From contig NZ_JADEWH010000005.1 of the NCBI RefSeq assembly GCF_015207755.1, positions 1 through 64,000 on the forward strand: a stretch of DNA of 64,000 bases. Direction: 5' to 3'. The position numbers and the translations under genes were made by a program. The stretch is from Nodularia sp. LEGE 06071. Lineage in GTDB: Bacteria > Cyanobacteriota > Cyanobacteriia > Cyanobacteriales > Nostocaceae. Positions 34,310-44,123 of the stretch are shown piece after piece. Within the stretch, counting starts at the first letter, position 1, and the number at the start of each line of letters is the position of its first letter. The notes below the pieces were generated by a model, which saw nothing but the letters and a program-made list of their open reading frames with translations, was not told where the DNA came from and did no database searches.

Positions 34310-35572
34310 TTGAACACTCCCCGCATTGTTATAGTTGGCGCTGGATTTGGTGGATTGCAAGCTGCCCAATCTTTAGCTAATTCTGGAGCAGATGTATGTT
34401 TAATTGATCGTCATAATTATCACACCTTTGTACCACTACTGTATCAGGTAGCGACAAGTCAGTTAGAACCAGAGTATATTGCTTACCCCATTCGCACGAT
34501 TGTGAGACGATTCTCTGGGAAATCACAAAAGCACAAGCCCAAAACTCGGTTTTTATGGGCTGAGGTGCAGCGAATTGATTTTTCCGCCCAGATTGTGGAA
34601 ACAGATCGTTGTGCGATCGCCTATGATTTTCTTGTACTGGCGACTGGGAGCAAAACCCAGTATTTAGGTGTGACTGGCGCGTCAGAATATGCCTTTCCCA
34701 TGAGAAATTTAGAAGAAGCCATCAGATTACGCAACCGGATTCTTACTTGTTTTCAACTCGCTAGTCAGGAATCTGATCCAGTTATCCGCGAACAACTACT
34801 GACATTTACCATTGTCGGCGGTGGCGCAACCGGGGTAGAAATGGCTGGGGCTTTGATAGAAATGCTGCGAGGTAAATTTCGCCGAGATTATCCCACACTA
34901 GATTTACAACAAGTGAGATTAATCGTCATCCAGTCAGGCGATCGCTTATTAGCCGAACTACCCAAAAAACTGGGAGTCTATACTTACAAGCGTTTAAGTC
35001 AGTTAGGAGTAAAAATATACCTACAAACGCGAGTTAGCCAAGTCACCACAGAATCTGTACATCTGCAAAACAACGAAGTAATTCCCACCGCAACAGTCAT
35101 TTGGACTGCGGGGTTAGAAGCCAACTCTCCCGAAACCTCAGCAGACATATCCACAGCCAAGAAAGGCAAACTATTAGTTCATCCCACCTTACAACTACTA
35201 GAACAACCCAACGTCTATGCTATTGGGGATTTGGCCTATATAGAGCAAAGTGGTAAACCATTAGCTGGGGTTGCACCAGAAGCACTTCAGCAAGGTGTAA
35301 CTGTCGCCCGAAACATTCAACAACAGCTGCGAGGTAAATCACCAAAACCCTTTAGTTATTTCAACAAAGGTAGATTAGCAATTATTGGTTGCTATTCTGG
35401 GGTAGGAAAAATTGGCAACTTTGCATTTACAGGCTTTTTAGCTTGGGTCATGTGGTTAGGCGTTCACTTGGTATATTTACCAGGATACCGAAGTCGCTTG
35501 CTAGTTTTACACACTTGGCTTTACACCTATTTATTAGGCGATCGCGCCGTCCGCGTAATTTTGCCCATTTAA
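34310..35572 (+). CDS. Type II NAD(P)H:quinone oxidoreductase (NDH-2)
   Basis: A 420-residue flavoprotein starting at TTG 34310 (AGGAGAGG just upstream). FAD-binding IVIVGAGFGGLQAAQSL (residues about 5-21), NADH-binding TIVGGGATGVEMAGAL (about 165-180), and NVYAIGDLA near 305. The C-terminus has a hydrophobic amphipathic segment (GFLAWVMWLGVHLVYLPG) for membrane association, typical of NDH-2. It should oxidise NAD(P)H and reduce plastoquinone without proton pumping. It is distinct from the NdbB homolog at 3885 and pairs with the DoxX gene 59 bp downstream. Confidence 0.85.
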   Translation: MNTPRIVIVGAGFGGLQAAQSLANSGADVCLIDRHNYHTFVPLLYQVATSQLEPEYIAYPIRTIVRRFSGKSQKHKPKTRFLWAEVQRIDFSAQIVETDRCAIAYDFLVLATGSKTQYLGVTGASEYAFPMRNLEEAIRLRNRILTCFQLASQESDPVIREQLLTFTIVGGGATGVEMAGALIEMLRGKFRRDYPTLDLQQVRLIVIQSGDRLLAELPKKLGVYTYKRLSQLGVKIYLQTRVSQVTTESVHLQNNEVIPTATVIWTAGLEANSPETSADISTAKKGKLLVHPTLQLLEQPNVYAIGDLAYIEQSGKPLAGVAPEALQQGVTVARNIQQQLRGKSPKPFSYFNKGRLAIIGCYSGVGKIGNFAFTGFLAWVMWLGVHLVYLPGYRSRLLVLHTWLYTYLLGDRAVRVILPI

Positions 35573-35631
35573 AAACTTGACACAGCAATCAAAATCTGCA
35601 ATTGCCATTAATCATACTTGGAGTTACAGCG

Positions 35632-36177
35632 ATGAATAATCAGAAAAATTACATTAGCCTCAAACCACAAGATATAGCGATCGCTTATTTATTGCTGCGA
35701 ATCCTCATTGGCGTAAATTACTTTAATCATGGATTTACCCGCATCTTCGATATCCCCGGATTTGCGGAAGGGATAGTCGAGCAACTCAAAGATTCTTATT
35801 TTCCCGAATTTATGGTGAGAATTAACTCCTACCTTGTTCCTCCTGTGGAATTAATCGTGGGAATATTAATCACCATCGGTTTAGCAACTCGCAGCGCCCT
35901 GATCGCCACATTTATCCTGATGATTATCCTGAAAATGGGTGTTACCTCAGTCCAAAACTGGGGTGCGGCCACATCAATGCTGACTTACGCTCTTGTGCTG
36001 TTTATTTTACTTGCTGGACACAGCTTTAATATTTACTCACTCGATCACTGGAGAAACAACAAACAAACCACTATAGACTCTGCAACCTCTAAGCCACAGA
36101 GTCCCAATAATTTCTCTCTATTCTTCAGTAAATTTACCAAAAAACGCCGCAGACAGCATCGTTCTTACCTACGCTAG
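35632..36177 (+). CDS. DoxX-family integral membrane protein
   Basis: About 181 residues from ATG at 35632 (MNNQKNYISLKPQDIA). Four membrane helices with the DoxX/SURF4-like pattern: AYLLLRILIGVNYFNHGFTRI, PVELIVGILITIGLATRSALI, ATFILMIILKMGV, TSMLTYALVLFILLAGHSF. DoxX proteins act in thiosulfate:quinone oxidation or redox homeostasis. Placement behind NDH-2 suggests a membrane redox role here, which is inference. An upstream start at 35602 would add ten residues without support. Confidence 0.8.
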   Translation: MNNQKNYISLKPQDIAIAYLLLRILIGVNYFNHGFTRIFDIPGFAEGIVEQLKDSYFPEFMVRINSYLVPPVELIVGILITIGLATRSALIATFILMIILKMGVTSVQNWGAATSMLTYALVLFILLAGHSFNIYSLDHWRNNKQTTIDSATSKPQSPNNFSLFFSKFTKKRRRQHRSYLR

Positions 36178-36212
36178 GTTTAAATTTCATTCATGTCCCC
36201 CTCATCCCTTAC

Positions 36213-36466
36213 CTACTGTGTACACACATCCTGAGCCAAAGAGAGTTTCCAGTCCTAAAAACCGAATTTAACTGTAAATCCAGTTCCCCTCCTCGCTTGC
36301 GGGGAGGGGTTAGGGGTGGGGTGTTATTACACAAACAAACGAGAATTTACCAACTTCTGTGTACACCGTAGGCTTGCGGGGAGGGGCTAGGGGTGGGGTG
36401 TTATTACACAAACAAACGAGAATTTACCAACTTCTGTGTACACCGTAGACTTGCGGGGTGGGGTTT
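36213..36466. repeat. MITE copy 3 with internal 77-bp tandem duplication
   Basis: CTACTGTGTACACACATC (36213-36230) is the left end. The right end CTTCTGTGTACACCGTAG occurs twice (36354-36371 and 36431-36448) because a 77-bp unit is repeated head to tail (36295-36371, 36372-36448, then a partial copy to 36466). The unit carries the GCTTGCGGGGAGGGG palindrome. It shares the termini family of copies 1 and 2. Confidence 0.7.
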
Positions 36467-36488
36467 CCGCACAATTAATCAAAACCAG

Positions 36489-37673
36489 ATGAAACTAATT
36501 AAAAAATTTTCACTCTTCCCCCGAATTATTTACATCAGTATTGCCATTGTAATCATCAGCTTCTTCTTTACAAATTCCTATACAAACGCTGTAGAAATTA
36601 GTAAAATTGAATTTATTGGAGAAGCCACATTATCTCAAAGATTAACTTTCAAAGATACAGAAATAGGCGGTTTATCTGGAATCACCTACGATGCCAAAAA
36701 CGACCTTTATTATGCTATTTCTGATGACCGCAACGAAAAAGCTCCGGCTCGATTTTACACCCTAAAAATCGACTTGAGCAAAGGTATACTAGAAAATGGC
36801 AATGTTATTCCTGTAGCTGTAACCACGCTCTTAAATAAAGATAATCAACCCTTTTCTGTCGGGGAAACCGATACAGAGGGGATTGCTATAACTAACCAGG
36901 ATACTGTCTTCATTTCTTCTGAAGGCGATGTCAGAAACTTGATTAATCCTTTTATTCAAGAGTTCTCCCTTTCTTCTGGTAAATTACTCAGAACATTATC
37001 CATACCAAATAAGTTTTTACCAGATAAAAACGGTAAGCAGGGTATCCGCAACAACTTAGCCTTTGAAAGCCTCAGCATCACACCCAACAATCAGCATTTA
37101 TTCACAGCCACAGAAAATGCTCTGATTCAAGATGGGCCAGCCGCTAAACCCACTCTTGGTAGCCCTTCCCGGATTTTGCAATACAATCTGCTCACGAATT
37201 TACCAGAAAAGGAATTTTTGTACCAAACTGAACCAGTTGCAGAAACCCTGAATTTCATTGGTAGGTTTGCTAGTGGCTTACCTGACTTATTAGCTTTAGA
37301 TAATCAAGGACACTTTCTCAGTATAGAACGGTCTTTTACTGGCTTGGGTTTTGCGGTTTTCCTCTTTCAGATTTCCTTAGAAGATGCTGATCAAATTCAG
37401 AATATCGACAGCCTTTTAGCGGTTGACTCCCAGAACATTAAACCAGTCAAGAAAAAATTGCTATTAGATTTGAGAACTCTAGATGTATTATTAGACAATA
37501 TCGAAGGCTTAACCCTCGGTCCTTCGCTACCTGATGGACAGCGCTCATTAATCCTGATTAGTGATAATAATTTTAATTCCCTGCAACGTAACAAAATTCT
37601 AGCTTTTAAAATTAAAATAGAATCACCAATCATCCGATTTTTCCGCCGTTTAATTCCCAGCTTTCAGCGCTAA
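36489..37673 (+). CDS. Secreted esterase-like protein of the phytase-like family
   Basis: About 394 residues from ATG at 36489 (MKLIKKFSLFPRIIYISIAI), which gives a clean signal peptide or membrane anchor; longer readings run into the repeat. The exported part starts EISKIEFIGEATLSQRLTFK and contains LSGITYDAKNDLYYAISDDR, TDTEGIAI, FESLSITPN and IEGLTLGP. That is the pattern of the esterase-like-activity-of-phytase beta-propeller family (PF13449). It may act on phosphate or ester substrates in the periplasm. The RBS is weak. Neighbours do not hint at a partner. Confidence 0.78.
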   Translation: MKLIKKFSLFPRIIYISIAIVIISFFFTNSYTNAVEISKIEFIGEATLSQRLTFKDTEIGGLSGITYDAKNDLYYAISDDRNEKAPARFYTLKIDLSKGILENGNVIPVAVTTLLNKDNQPFSVGETDTEGIAITNQDTVFISSEGDVRNLINPFIQEFSLSSGKLLRTLSIPNKFLPDKNGKQGIRNNLAFESLSITPNNQHLFTATENALIQDGPAAKPTLGSPSRILQYNLLTNLPEKEFLYQTEPVAETLNFIGRFASGLPDLLALDNQGHFLSIERSFTGLGFAVFLFQISLEDADQIQNIDSLLAVDSQNIKPVKKKLLLDLRTLDVLLDNIEGLTLGPSLPDGQRSLILISDNNFNSLQRNKILAFKIKIESPIIRFFRRLIPSFQR

Positions 37674-37789
37674 ATCATCATAAAATGGTAATGTATGGCA
37701 AATCTGTGATTTCCATTTTATTACTTTATCAGTAAGCCCTCAGATCATTAGCGCATCTATGGCTAAACCACGCCAGCTATCACCCAGAA

Positions 37790-39436
37790 TTGGGACAATT
37801 TAAACTTAATGAATTATTTTATAGCGTAAATCCAGATATGCTAGAGCCAGAAACTGAAATAGACCTTTATATTGGCAAATTTTTAAACAATCGCTATTTA
37901 ATCAAAGATTTGATTGGTAAAGGAGGAATGGGTAGAGTTTACCTAGCAGAAGATTTAGCCAAAGGCCGGATGCAAGTTGCTGTGAAAATTCTGATCATGA
38001 GTCTAGGAAATGAGAAAATTTCCCAACGCTTTGCTAGAGAAATTTTTATTAGCGCTCAACTTGGCCGTAAAAGTAAAAATATTGTCCGGGTTTTGAGTTA
38101 TGGGATGACAGATGATAAAATTCCCTTTTATGTGATGGAATATCTTCAAGGTAAAAATTTGAAGAAAATCATCAAAGTTCAGCCACTAACAATCAAAAAA
38201 TTTCTCTATATTTGTTATCAAATTTGTTTAGGTTTACAGTACGCTCACCAAGGTATCAGTTTTAAAGACAAAATTTATCCAATTTTACATCGAGACATTA
38301 AACCAGAAAATATATTTATTACTCAAAATGCTAAAAAAGACGAAGTTGTGCGGATTCTTGATTTTGGTATTGCCAAGTTTTTAACTGAGCGCAGTGGTAA
38401 CACACTTACCGATTCTTTTATTGGTAGTTTACCTTACTGTTCTCCAGAACATATGGAAGGACGTAAACTACTGGATGTCCGCTCTGATATTTATAGTTTG
38501 GGCGTTTTGATGTTTGAGATGCTCACCGGTAAACATCCATTCTCCACACAAACTAACTCTTTTGGTAGTTGGTATCAGGCTCATCACTTTCAAGCACCAC
38601 TAGCATTTGAGGAAGTGAACTCACAGGTAAAAATTCCCTTAGAGTTACAAAAATTAGTCTTGAGTTGTTTAGCAAAAGAAGTTAGCGATCGCCCGCCAAA
38701 TATTGGTGAAATTATAGAAACATTCAAACGAGTTAAATTAGCACTTATTCACAGTCAGACTGTCAACAATAGCAAAATTCAGCCAGCTTTATCTTCTGTA
38801 CAATTAGTACCTGTAACTACAGTATCAGAAAAAGAGTGTTTCCAGAAAACTTGGCCGAAAAATAAACCAATTGCTTCTATTGGTTTTCCGAGTTTGTTAC
38901 ATAGCAATCAAGGTGTATTACCAACTTTTTGGGCTATGTTACCCCAAGAAGAAATTTCCCAATTGATTGATCAAACTCATAGCACTGAATTTATCGCCAA
39001 AATGAATATCTACCCGATGCTATTGTGGGTAACGGTGCTATCTAATGCCCAGATTCCTCTGACACGCTGGCTATCTTTTTTCCTAGACATGAAAGATGAG
39101 CGAGGACAAAAAATAGTCGAAATTTTGGCAGATACAGGCTACTATCATCTGCTATTTTTTGCGATGGAAGAACCGAGTGATTGCGCCCATGTCATGACAT
39201 TAACTTTAACTGCCAACCAGCGTCAACAACTTACCGATTGGCTAGTGCTTAATGAAAAATCCACTGAGTTGATTTCTCCTAGCCAAGCCAAAACTCTGTT
39301 GAAAACCGAATACAAAAGATTAAAATTTGAAAGACTAAACAAAATCTCAGCCAATCCTCCAATGGAAAAAATACATTTAAAAAGCTGGGTTTCTGATGTA
39401 TTTTGTAAATTTTTGCAAAATTTCTCTTCTAAGTAA
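37790..39436 (+). CDS. Hanks-type Ser/Thr kinase (paralog A of a tandem pair)
   Basis: A 548-residue soluble protein. Kinase domain residues about 30-310: glycine loop DLIGKGGMGRVY, VAVKIL, YVMEYLQGKNL, HRDIKPENIF, DFGIAKF and activation segment GSLPYCSPEHM. A unique C-terminal domain (about 350-540; FQKTWPKNKPIASIGFPSLL) is shared with the next gene. All catalytic residues are present, so activity is likely. Start uncertain: TTG at 37790, or ATG 37838 (MLEPETEID). It lies 59 bp before paralog B in the same direction, so the pair is probably an operon. Confidence 0.88.
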   Translation: MGQFKLNELFYSVNPDMLEPETEIDLYIGKFLNNRYLIKDLIGKGGMGRVYLAEDLAKGRMQVAVKILIMSLGNEKISQRFAREIFISAQLGRKSKNIVRVLSYGMTDDKIPFYVMEYLQGKNLKKIIKVQPLTIKKFLYICYQICLGLQYAHQGISFKDKIYPILHRDIKPENIFITQNAKKDEVVRILDFGIAKFLTERSGNTLTDSFIGSLPYCSPEHMEGRKLLDVRSDIYSLGVLMFEMLTGKHPFSTQTNSFGSWYQAHHFQAPLAFEEVNSQVKIPLELQKLVLSCLAKEVSDRPPNIGEIIETFKRVKLALIHSQTVNNSKIQPALSSVQLVPVTTVSEKECFQKTWPKNKPIASIGFPSLLHSNQGVLPTFWAMLPQEEISQLIDQTHSTEFIAKMNIYPMLLWVTVLSNAQIPLTRWLSFFLDMKDERGQKIVEILADTGYYHLLFFAMEEPSDCAHVMTLTLTANQRQQLTDWLVLNEKSTELISPSQAKTLLKTEYKRLKFERLNKISANPPMEKIHLKSWVSDVFCKFLQNFSSK

Positions 39437-39495
39437 AAACACTGCTAATTAATTAGTAAAAATAATTATAGTTTAAAACTATATAATTTATAAGT

Positions 39496-41013
39496 GTGGC
39501 AACAAAAGAGGGTTTAAAAGTGAATCACAGTGCATTTGCTTCTCCAAACAATACAGGTTTGCTTGCCAATCGTTATCAACTCCGGGAGTTGATTGGTAGA
39601 GGGGGAATGGGTGAAGTTGTTTTAGCTGATGATATTGTGCTAGGTGGAATCCCCGTGGCTGTCAAATTCCTTTCTCAAACTGTTTCCAGTGCCAAAATGA
39701 AACAGGATTTTCTTCGTGAAGCTTTGATGAGTGCAGCATTGGGTCAAAAAAGCCTACATATCGTGCGGACGCATGATTATGGTGTCAGTGAAACTGGGAA
39801 ACCTTTCTATGTGATGGAATATCTCAATGGCAAGAGTTTAAAAGATTTAATTCCGCTGTCTTTGCCCAAGTTTTTGACTCTGGCGCGGCAAATTTGTTTG
39901 GGTTTACAATGCGCTCATCAAGGGATTAATGTTGATGGCAAAATTTATCCTTTAGTTCATAGAGATATCAAGCCCGCTAATATATTAGTTGTTCCTGACC
40001 CCATATTGGGACAATTAGTTAAAATCTTAGATTTTGGCATCGCCAGATTTTTAAATTATACCGCCACAATCAGCACAAATGAAGGATTTAATGGCACTCT
40101 GCCCTACTGTTCTCCTGAAGAATTAGAAGAGGGAGAATTCGATAGTCGCTCGGATATTTATAGTTTGGGTGTGATGATGTTTGAGATGCTCACCGGTGCT
40201 AAACCTTGGGAGCCTGAAACAAATTTATTTGGGGCTTGGTACAAAGCACATCACTTTGAAGCACCGCGAGCGATCGCAGATGTGAATCCCCAACTCCAGG
40301 TACCTCAGCAGATCAATGATTTAATCATGGCTTGTTTGGCTAAAACACCAGGCGATCGCCCCCAAGACATGGCAGAAATATTGCAAGTCTTGAATAGTGT
40401 AGATAAATCCATCTCTCCTGGTCATTCTCTAACTCTCGGATCTAAATCGACCCAGAATAAACCTGTCGTTTCTGATTTACCACCAGACATAGAAAAAAAA
40501 TGTTGGCAACTGACATGGCCGGAAAACAAACCTATTCAGGAAATTGTTTTTTCTCAGTTTCTAGATACTGCACCCGCAAGTGTAGCCACAATCAGGCTAA
40601 TGTTGTCTCAGCAAGAAATCCATAAACGTGCGGTTTCCCAGCTTCGCAACCAGTTTATTTGGCTGAAATCTCCTCATCCGATGTTGCTGTGGGTGACAAT
40701 CATCTCTACTCCAGGATTGGCTTTGAAGTGGTTACCCTGTTACCTAGATATGCAAAATCCCCAAAATCATCAACTAGTATATTCATTAGTTGAGTATGAA
40801 CGTTATCCGGTGATTTGCTTTACCCTGGAAGCACCCCATAACTGCGCCAAAGTTCTCAGCAGCTACATCGAACTTCCGAAGAGACAAATGTTGAAAACCT
40901 GGGTAGAACAGAGTAAAAGCCTACCGCCCTCATCTCAAGCTCATCTGAGCAAAAATCTTTTAAAGCAACAGTATAAACAGATGCAATCCCAGATGTTTGA
41001 AGAAATGGCATGA
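39496..41013 (+). CDS. Hanks-type Ser/Thr kinase (paralog B of a tandem pair)
   Basis: A 505-residue kinase starting at GTG 39496. Kinase motifs are complete: ELIGRGGMGEVV, VAVKFL, HRDIKPANIL, DFGIARF, GTLPYCSPEEL. The C-terminal about 170 residues (CWQLTWPENKPIQEIVFSQF, HPMLLWVTIISTPGLALKWL, YPVICFTLEAPHNCAKVL) match the same region of paralog A, including the HPMLLWVT/YPMLLWVT segment. The domain has no name I know and may sense a ligand or bind a partner. Gene duplication followed by divergence is evident. Confidence 0.88.
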   Translation: MATKEGLKVNHSAFASPNNTGLLANRYQLRELIGRGGMGEVVLADDIVLGGIPVAVKFLSQTVSSAKMKQDFLREALMSAALGQKSLHIVRTHDYGVSETGKPFYVMEYLNGKSLKDLIPLSLPKFLTLARQICLGLQCAHQGINVDGKIYPLVHRDIKPANILVVPDPILGQLVKILDFGIARFLNYTATISTNEGFNGTLPYCSPEELEEGEFDSRSDIYSLGVMMFEMLTGAKPWEPETNLFGAWYKAHHFEAPRAIADVNPQLQVPQQINDLIMACLAKTPGDRPQDMAEILQVLNSVDKSISPGHSLTLGSKSTQNKPVVSDLPPDIEKKCWQLTWPENKPIQEIVFSQFLDTAPASVATIRLMLSQQEIHKRAVSQLRNQFIWLKSPHPMLLWVTIISTPGLALKWLPCYLDMQNPQNHQLVYSLVEYERYPVICFTLEAPHNCAKVLSSYIELPKRQMLKTWVEQSKSLPPSSQAHLSKNLLKQQYKQMQSQMFEEMA

Positions 41014-41014
41014 A

Positions 41015-41066
41015 CGCCCTAGTACCGCAGGGCGGAAGTCAAAAGTCAAAAGTCAAAAGTCAAAAA
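41015..41066. repeat. Hairpin and AAAAGTC heptamer tandem
   Basis: CGCCCT (41015-41020) pairs with AGGGCG (41029-41034), followed by four AAAAGTC units (about 41036-41066). The same heptamer recurs near 58430. The rest of 41067-41308 shows no gene; the tRNA promoter should lie there. Confidence 0.75.
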
Positions 41067-41308
41067 ACTTATTCTATAGGCTTTTCATTGATTTTGAATG
41101 GTCTGTCTATTTACGCCGTGCTGTCCTAGCTCGGTGCGGAAGTAAAAAAGCTGTTATTTGCTGTGTTCTGGGAAAAAGTCCTCAAATGTGCTAAGTTAAA
41201 GTTGTGAAGTTAGGTCAAAAAAAGCTGAAATAAAAATTTCTCCTTTTATCTAGAAAAAGACTTGACAAATCGCAGTCAAACAGCAACAATAGTAAAGTTG
41301 CAAATCAA

Positions 41309-41382
41309 GGGACTGTAGTTCAATTGGTTAGAGCACCGCCCTGTCACGGCGGAAGTTGCGGGTTCGAGCCCCGTCAGTCCCG
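41309..41382 (+). tRNA. tRNA-Asp (anticodon GTC)
   Basis: A 74-nt cloverleaf. Acceptor GGGACTG (41309-41315) pairs with CAGTCCC (41375-41381). The anticodon arm is CCGCC CTGTCAC GGCGG, giving anticodon GTC. The T arm is GCGGG TTCGAGC CCCGT. Discriminator base G. CCA is not encoded. It lies 141 bp upstream of gltX. Confidence 0.97.
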
Positions 41383-41523
41383 TTCTAAGTCCGAGTAATA
41401 ATTTTTGAATTCCCTAGCAGATAATATATGTCTGACTGGGGATATTTATGTATAGTCCTTAGTCCTTTATCAGGGCTTGGTATAAGCTACATTTATTATG
41501 CTTTGTGAAAGAGAGAATTAATT

Positions 41524-42969
41524 GTGACTGTTAGAGTCCGTATTGCGCCGAGTCCAACTGGTAATTTACATATTGGTACAGCCAGAACTGCTGTATTTAA
41601 CTGGTTATTTGCCCGCCACCACGGTGGTCAGTTCGTTCTACGGGTTGAAGACACAGACCTAGAGCGATCGCGTCCCGAATATACTGAAAATATTCTGGCT
41701 GGTTTTCGCTGGTTGGGGCTGAATTGGGACGAGGGACCCTTTTTCCAATCCCAACGCCTGGATATGTATAAAGAGGCCGTAGAAAAACTTCTCGAACAAG
41801 GATTAGCTTATCGCTGCTACACAACCTCAGAAGAACTAGAAGCCCTACGAGAAAGCCAGAAAGCTAGAAACGAAGCTCCTCGTTACGATAACCGTCACCG
41901 CAATCTGACACCAGAACAAGAAGCAGCTTTTAAAGCCGAAGGGCGTAGCTGTGTAATTCGGTTCAAAATTGCCGATGGGCGAGAAATTGTCTGGAATGAC
42001 CTCGTAAGGGGAACAATGAGTTGGCGAGGTAGTGATCTCGGTGGTGATATGGTCATCGCCCGCGCCGAGCAAGCAGGTATTGGTCAACCACTGTACAACT
42101 TTGTAGTTGTGATTGATGACATCGATATGCAAATTACCCATGTGATCCGGGGAGAAGACCATATCGCTAACACCGCCAAGCAAATTCTGTTATATGAAGC
42201 TTTAGGCGCAAAAATTCCAGAGTTTGCCCACACGCCTCTGATTTTGAATATGGAAGGGCGCAAGCTTTCTAAACGAGATGGGGTGACTTCGATTTCTGAT
42301 TTTCAGAAAATGGGGTTCACTGCTGAAGGCTTAGTCAATTACATGACCTTGTTGGGTTGGTCACCCCCTGACTCTACTGAGGAAATTTTTACCTTAGAAA
42401 CCGCTGCGAAAAACTTTAGCTTTGAGCGTGTGAACAAAGCCGGGGCTAAATTTGACTGGGCAAAATTGGATTGGTTGAATAGTCAGTATCTGCATCATAT
42501 GCCCATAGATAAACTGACAGATTCAATTATCCCCTTTTGGCAAGAGGCGGGATTTACATTTGAAGGTGGACGAGAACGCCCCTGGTTAGAGCAGTTAGTT
42601 ACTTTAATCAGCCAGAGTTTAACTCGTCTGGTAGATGCTGTAGATATGAGTCAACCGTTCTTCACCGCCACAGTGGAATTTAGCGAAGAAGGTAGCGAAC
42701 AACTGCAAAAAGAAGGTTCAGCGGTTGCTCTTCAGGCAATTCTTACAGCCCTAGAAAATCAGCCCGATTTTTCGGAAGCAGTCGCCCAAGAGATGATTAA
42801 ACAGGTAGTCAAAGAGCAAAAACTCAAGAAAGGCTTAGTGATGCGATCGCTCAGAGCTGCCTTAACTGGAGATGTTCATGGCCCTGACCTGATTCAATCC
42901 TGGTTACTCCTGAATCAAATTAATTTAGACAAGTCACGTTTAAATCAAGCGATCGCTGCTGCAAATTAG
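41524..42969 (+). CDS. gltX: Glutamyl-tRNA synthetase
   Basis: A class I aminoacyl-tRNA synthetase of 481 residues that charges tRNA-Glu. In cyanobacteria this also feeds tetrapyrrole synthesis through glutamyl-tRNA. The HIGH motif is [16 protein letters not shown] (residues about 7-22), followed by [15 protein letters not shown]. The KMSKS-type loop is KLSKRDG near residue 250. The start is GTG at 41524. The upstream neighbour is tRNA-Asp, a plausible non-discriminating co-regulation, but no shared transcript is shown. Confidence 0.96.
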   Translation: MTVRVRIAPSPTGNLHIGTARTAVFNWLFARHHGGQFVLRVEDTDLERSRPEYTENILAGFRWLGLNWDEGPFFQSQRLDMYKEAVEKLLEQGLAYRCYTTSEELEALRESQKARNEAPRYDNRHRNLTPEQEAAFKAEGRSCVIRFKIADGREIVWNDLVRGTMSWRGSDLGGDMVIARAEQAGIGQPLYNFVVVIDDIDMQITHVIRGEDHIANTAKQILLYEALGAKIPEFAHTPLILNMEGRKLSKRDGVTSISDFQKMGFTAEGLVNYMTLLGWSPPDSTEEIFTLETAAKNFSFERVNKAGAKFDWAKLDWLNSQYLHHMPIDKLTDSIIPFWQEAGFTFEGGRERPWLEQLVTLISQSLTRLVDAVDMSQPFFTATVEFSEEGSEQLQKEGSAVALQAILTALENQPDFSEAVAQEMIKQVVKEQKLKKGLVMRSLRAALTGDVHGPDLIQSWLLLNQINLDKSRLNQAIAAAN

Positions 42970-43026
42970 CGATCTAGGAAAGGGAAGAAGACAAGGAGAA
43001 ATTTTTCATAGTTTTTCCCTCTTCTC

Positions 43027-43087
43027 CCCTGCTCCCTGCTCCCCTGCTCCCTGCTCCCCTGCTCCCTGCTCCCTGCTCCCCCGCTCC
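43027..43087. repeat. (CTGCTCCC)-type tandem repeat
   Basis: Reiterated CTGCTCCC/CTGCTCC units after gltX, with no coding content. Part of the STRR class common in these genomes. The rest of 42970-43248 shows no gene; it carries the promoter of the 43249 gene. Confidence 0.8.
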
Positions 43088-43248
43088 TTCAATCCCCAGC
43101 ATTCCAAGTCACAGAAAACCAGAGACTATTTACTCATGACTTATGACCTTGACCGCATCTACAATGGTTAGTCAATTTCCCTAATTCAGGGAACTTGCTA
43201 TGTAAAATTCGTGTCATGACAAAACACTGAGCAACTTATGTAACCACA

Positions 43249-43743
43249 ATGTCGAAAATAGCGCTAAACCAGAGGATAAAATTATCGTTGATGATAGTTA
43301 CGCTCGGCATCACATCGGGAATTCATGCCGTAGCTGATGCTCAAGAAGCATCACCGATATTTGGAGACATCACGATCAACCAAAAATTTTCTCCAGATCC
43401 TTTGACCGTTCGAGGCATGAGTGGCGGCTCAGTAGCAGGAAACAAAGTGGCTGGGCGATCGGAAACACCCACTGGCCCATGTACCGGATTTGTCGGTGAA
43501 ACCCCAGGACATACATTTAAATTAACAAGTGGATTTGAGTACCTGAAGCTACTGGTACAAAGTCCTCAAGACACCACCCTGATTGTCAAAGGCCCTGGCG
43601 GAACTTGGTGCAATGACGATTTTGATGGCAAAAATCCCGGCATAGTTGGGGAATGGCTACCAGGAGATTACCAAATTTGGGTGGGTTCATACGAAAAAGA
43701 CAAGTATTTTCCTTATACGTTACAAATTACACAAGTTAATTAG
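43249..43743 (+). CDS. Secreted protein resembling a pre-peptidase C-terminal beta-sandwich
   Basis: A 164-residue protein with a signal peptide (KLSLMIVTLGITSGIHAVADAQEA, cleavage likely after ADA). The mature part has GPCTGFVGETPGHTFKLTSG, LLVQSPQDTTLIVKGPGG, WCNDDFDGKNPGI and GDYQIWVGSY. These resemble the PPC (bacterial pre-peptidase C-terminal) fold: a beta-sandwich with a D-rich loop and paired Cys. No enzymatic motif. Probably periplasmic or outer-surface. Similar small proteins occur across cyanobacteria. Confidence 0.7.
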   Translation: MSKIALNQRIKLSLMIVTLGITSGIHAVADAQEASPIFGDITINQKFSPDPLTVRGMSGGSVAGNKVAGRSETPTGPCTGFVGETPGHTFKLTSGFEYLKLLVQSPQDTTLIVKGPGGTWCNDDFDGKNPGIVGEWLPGDYQIWVGSYEKDKYFPYTLQITQVN

Positions 43744-44123
43744 CGATGCGATTGATCGCGTCTGGATCAGGAAAATGAGGGAGATGAGGGGATGAAAAAA
43801 ACCAAATCTCCATTTCTCATTCAGAATTGATTAATTTTTCAGTGATGTAGAAACGCTGCAATGACCGTGAGATAGTTGTTGTGGCGATTTTATCTTTCTG
43901 TTCATCTCCTGGGTTGCTTCTCTTGGGGTGCAAAGTTGTATTAAAATTAAGTTAACTTTAATTAAGATACTTTTTGACATCGCCGTAATGCCCTAATGGC
44001 TCTATCGCGATTTAAGATCAAAGATCAAATTAAACAAAATGGCACACCTAATCTAGTCACAGGTGATTGCATCATCGATTTCTAGAAATGGTTAATTGTA
44101 TTGGCATCTAGAGGCAAATTAAA
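43744..44123. other. Upstream region of ftsH
   Basis: A 380-bp AT-rich gap. It holds a near-palindrome TTAAGTTAACTTTAA (about 43950-43964) and a short ORF 43996-44085 (MALSRFKIKDQIKQN..., 29 residues) with no RBS that I would not call a gene. The ftsH promoter and 5' leader are here. Confidence 0.5.

Noticed and set aside
43996-44085. 29-residue ORF before ftsH
   Set aside because: No RBS and no recognisable features; likely part of the ftsH leader.
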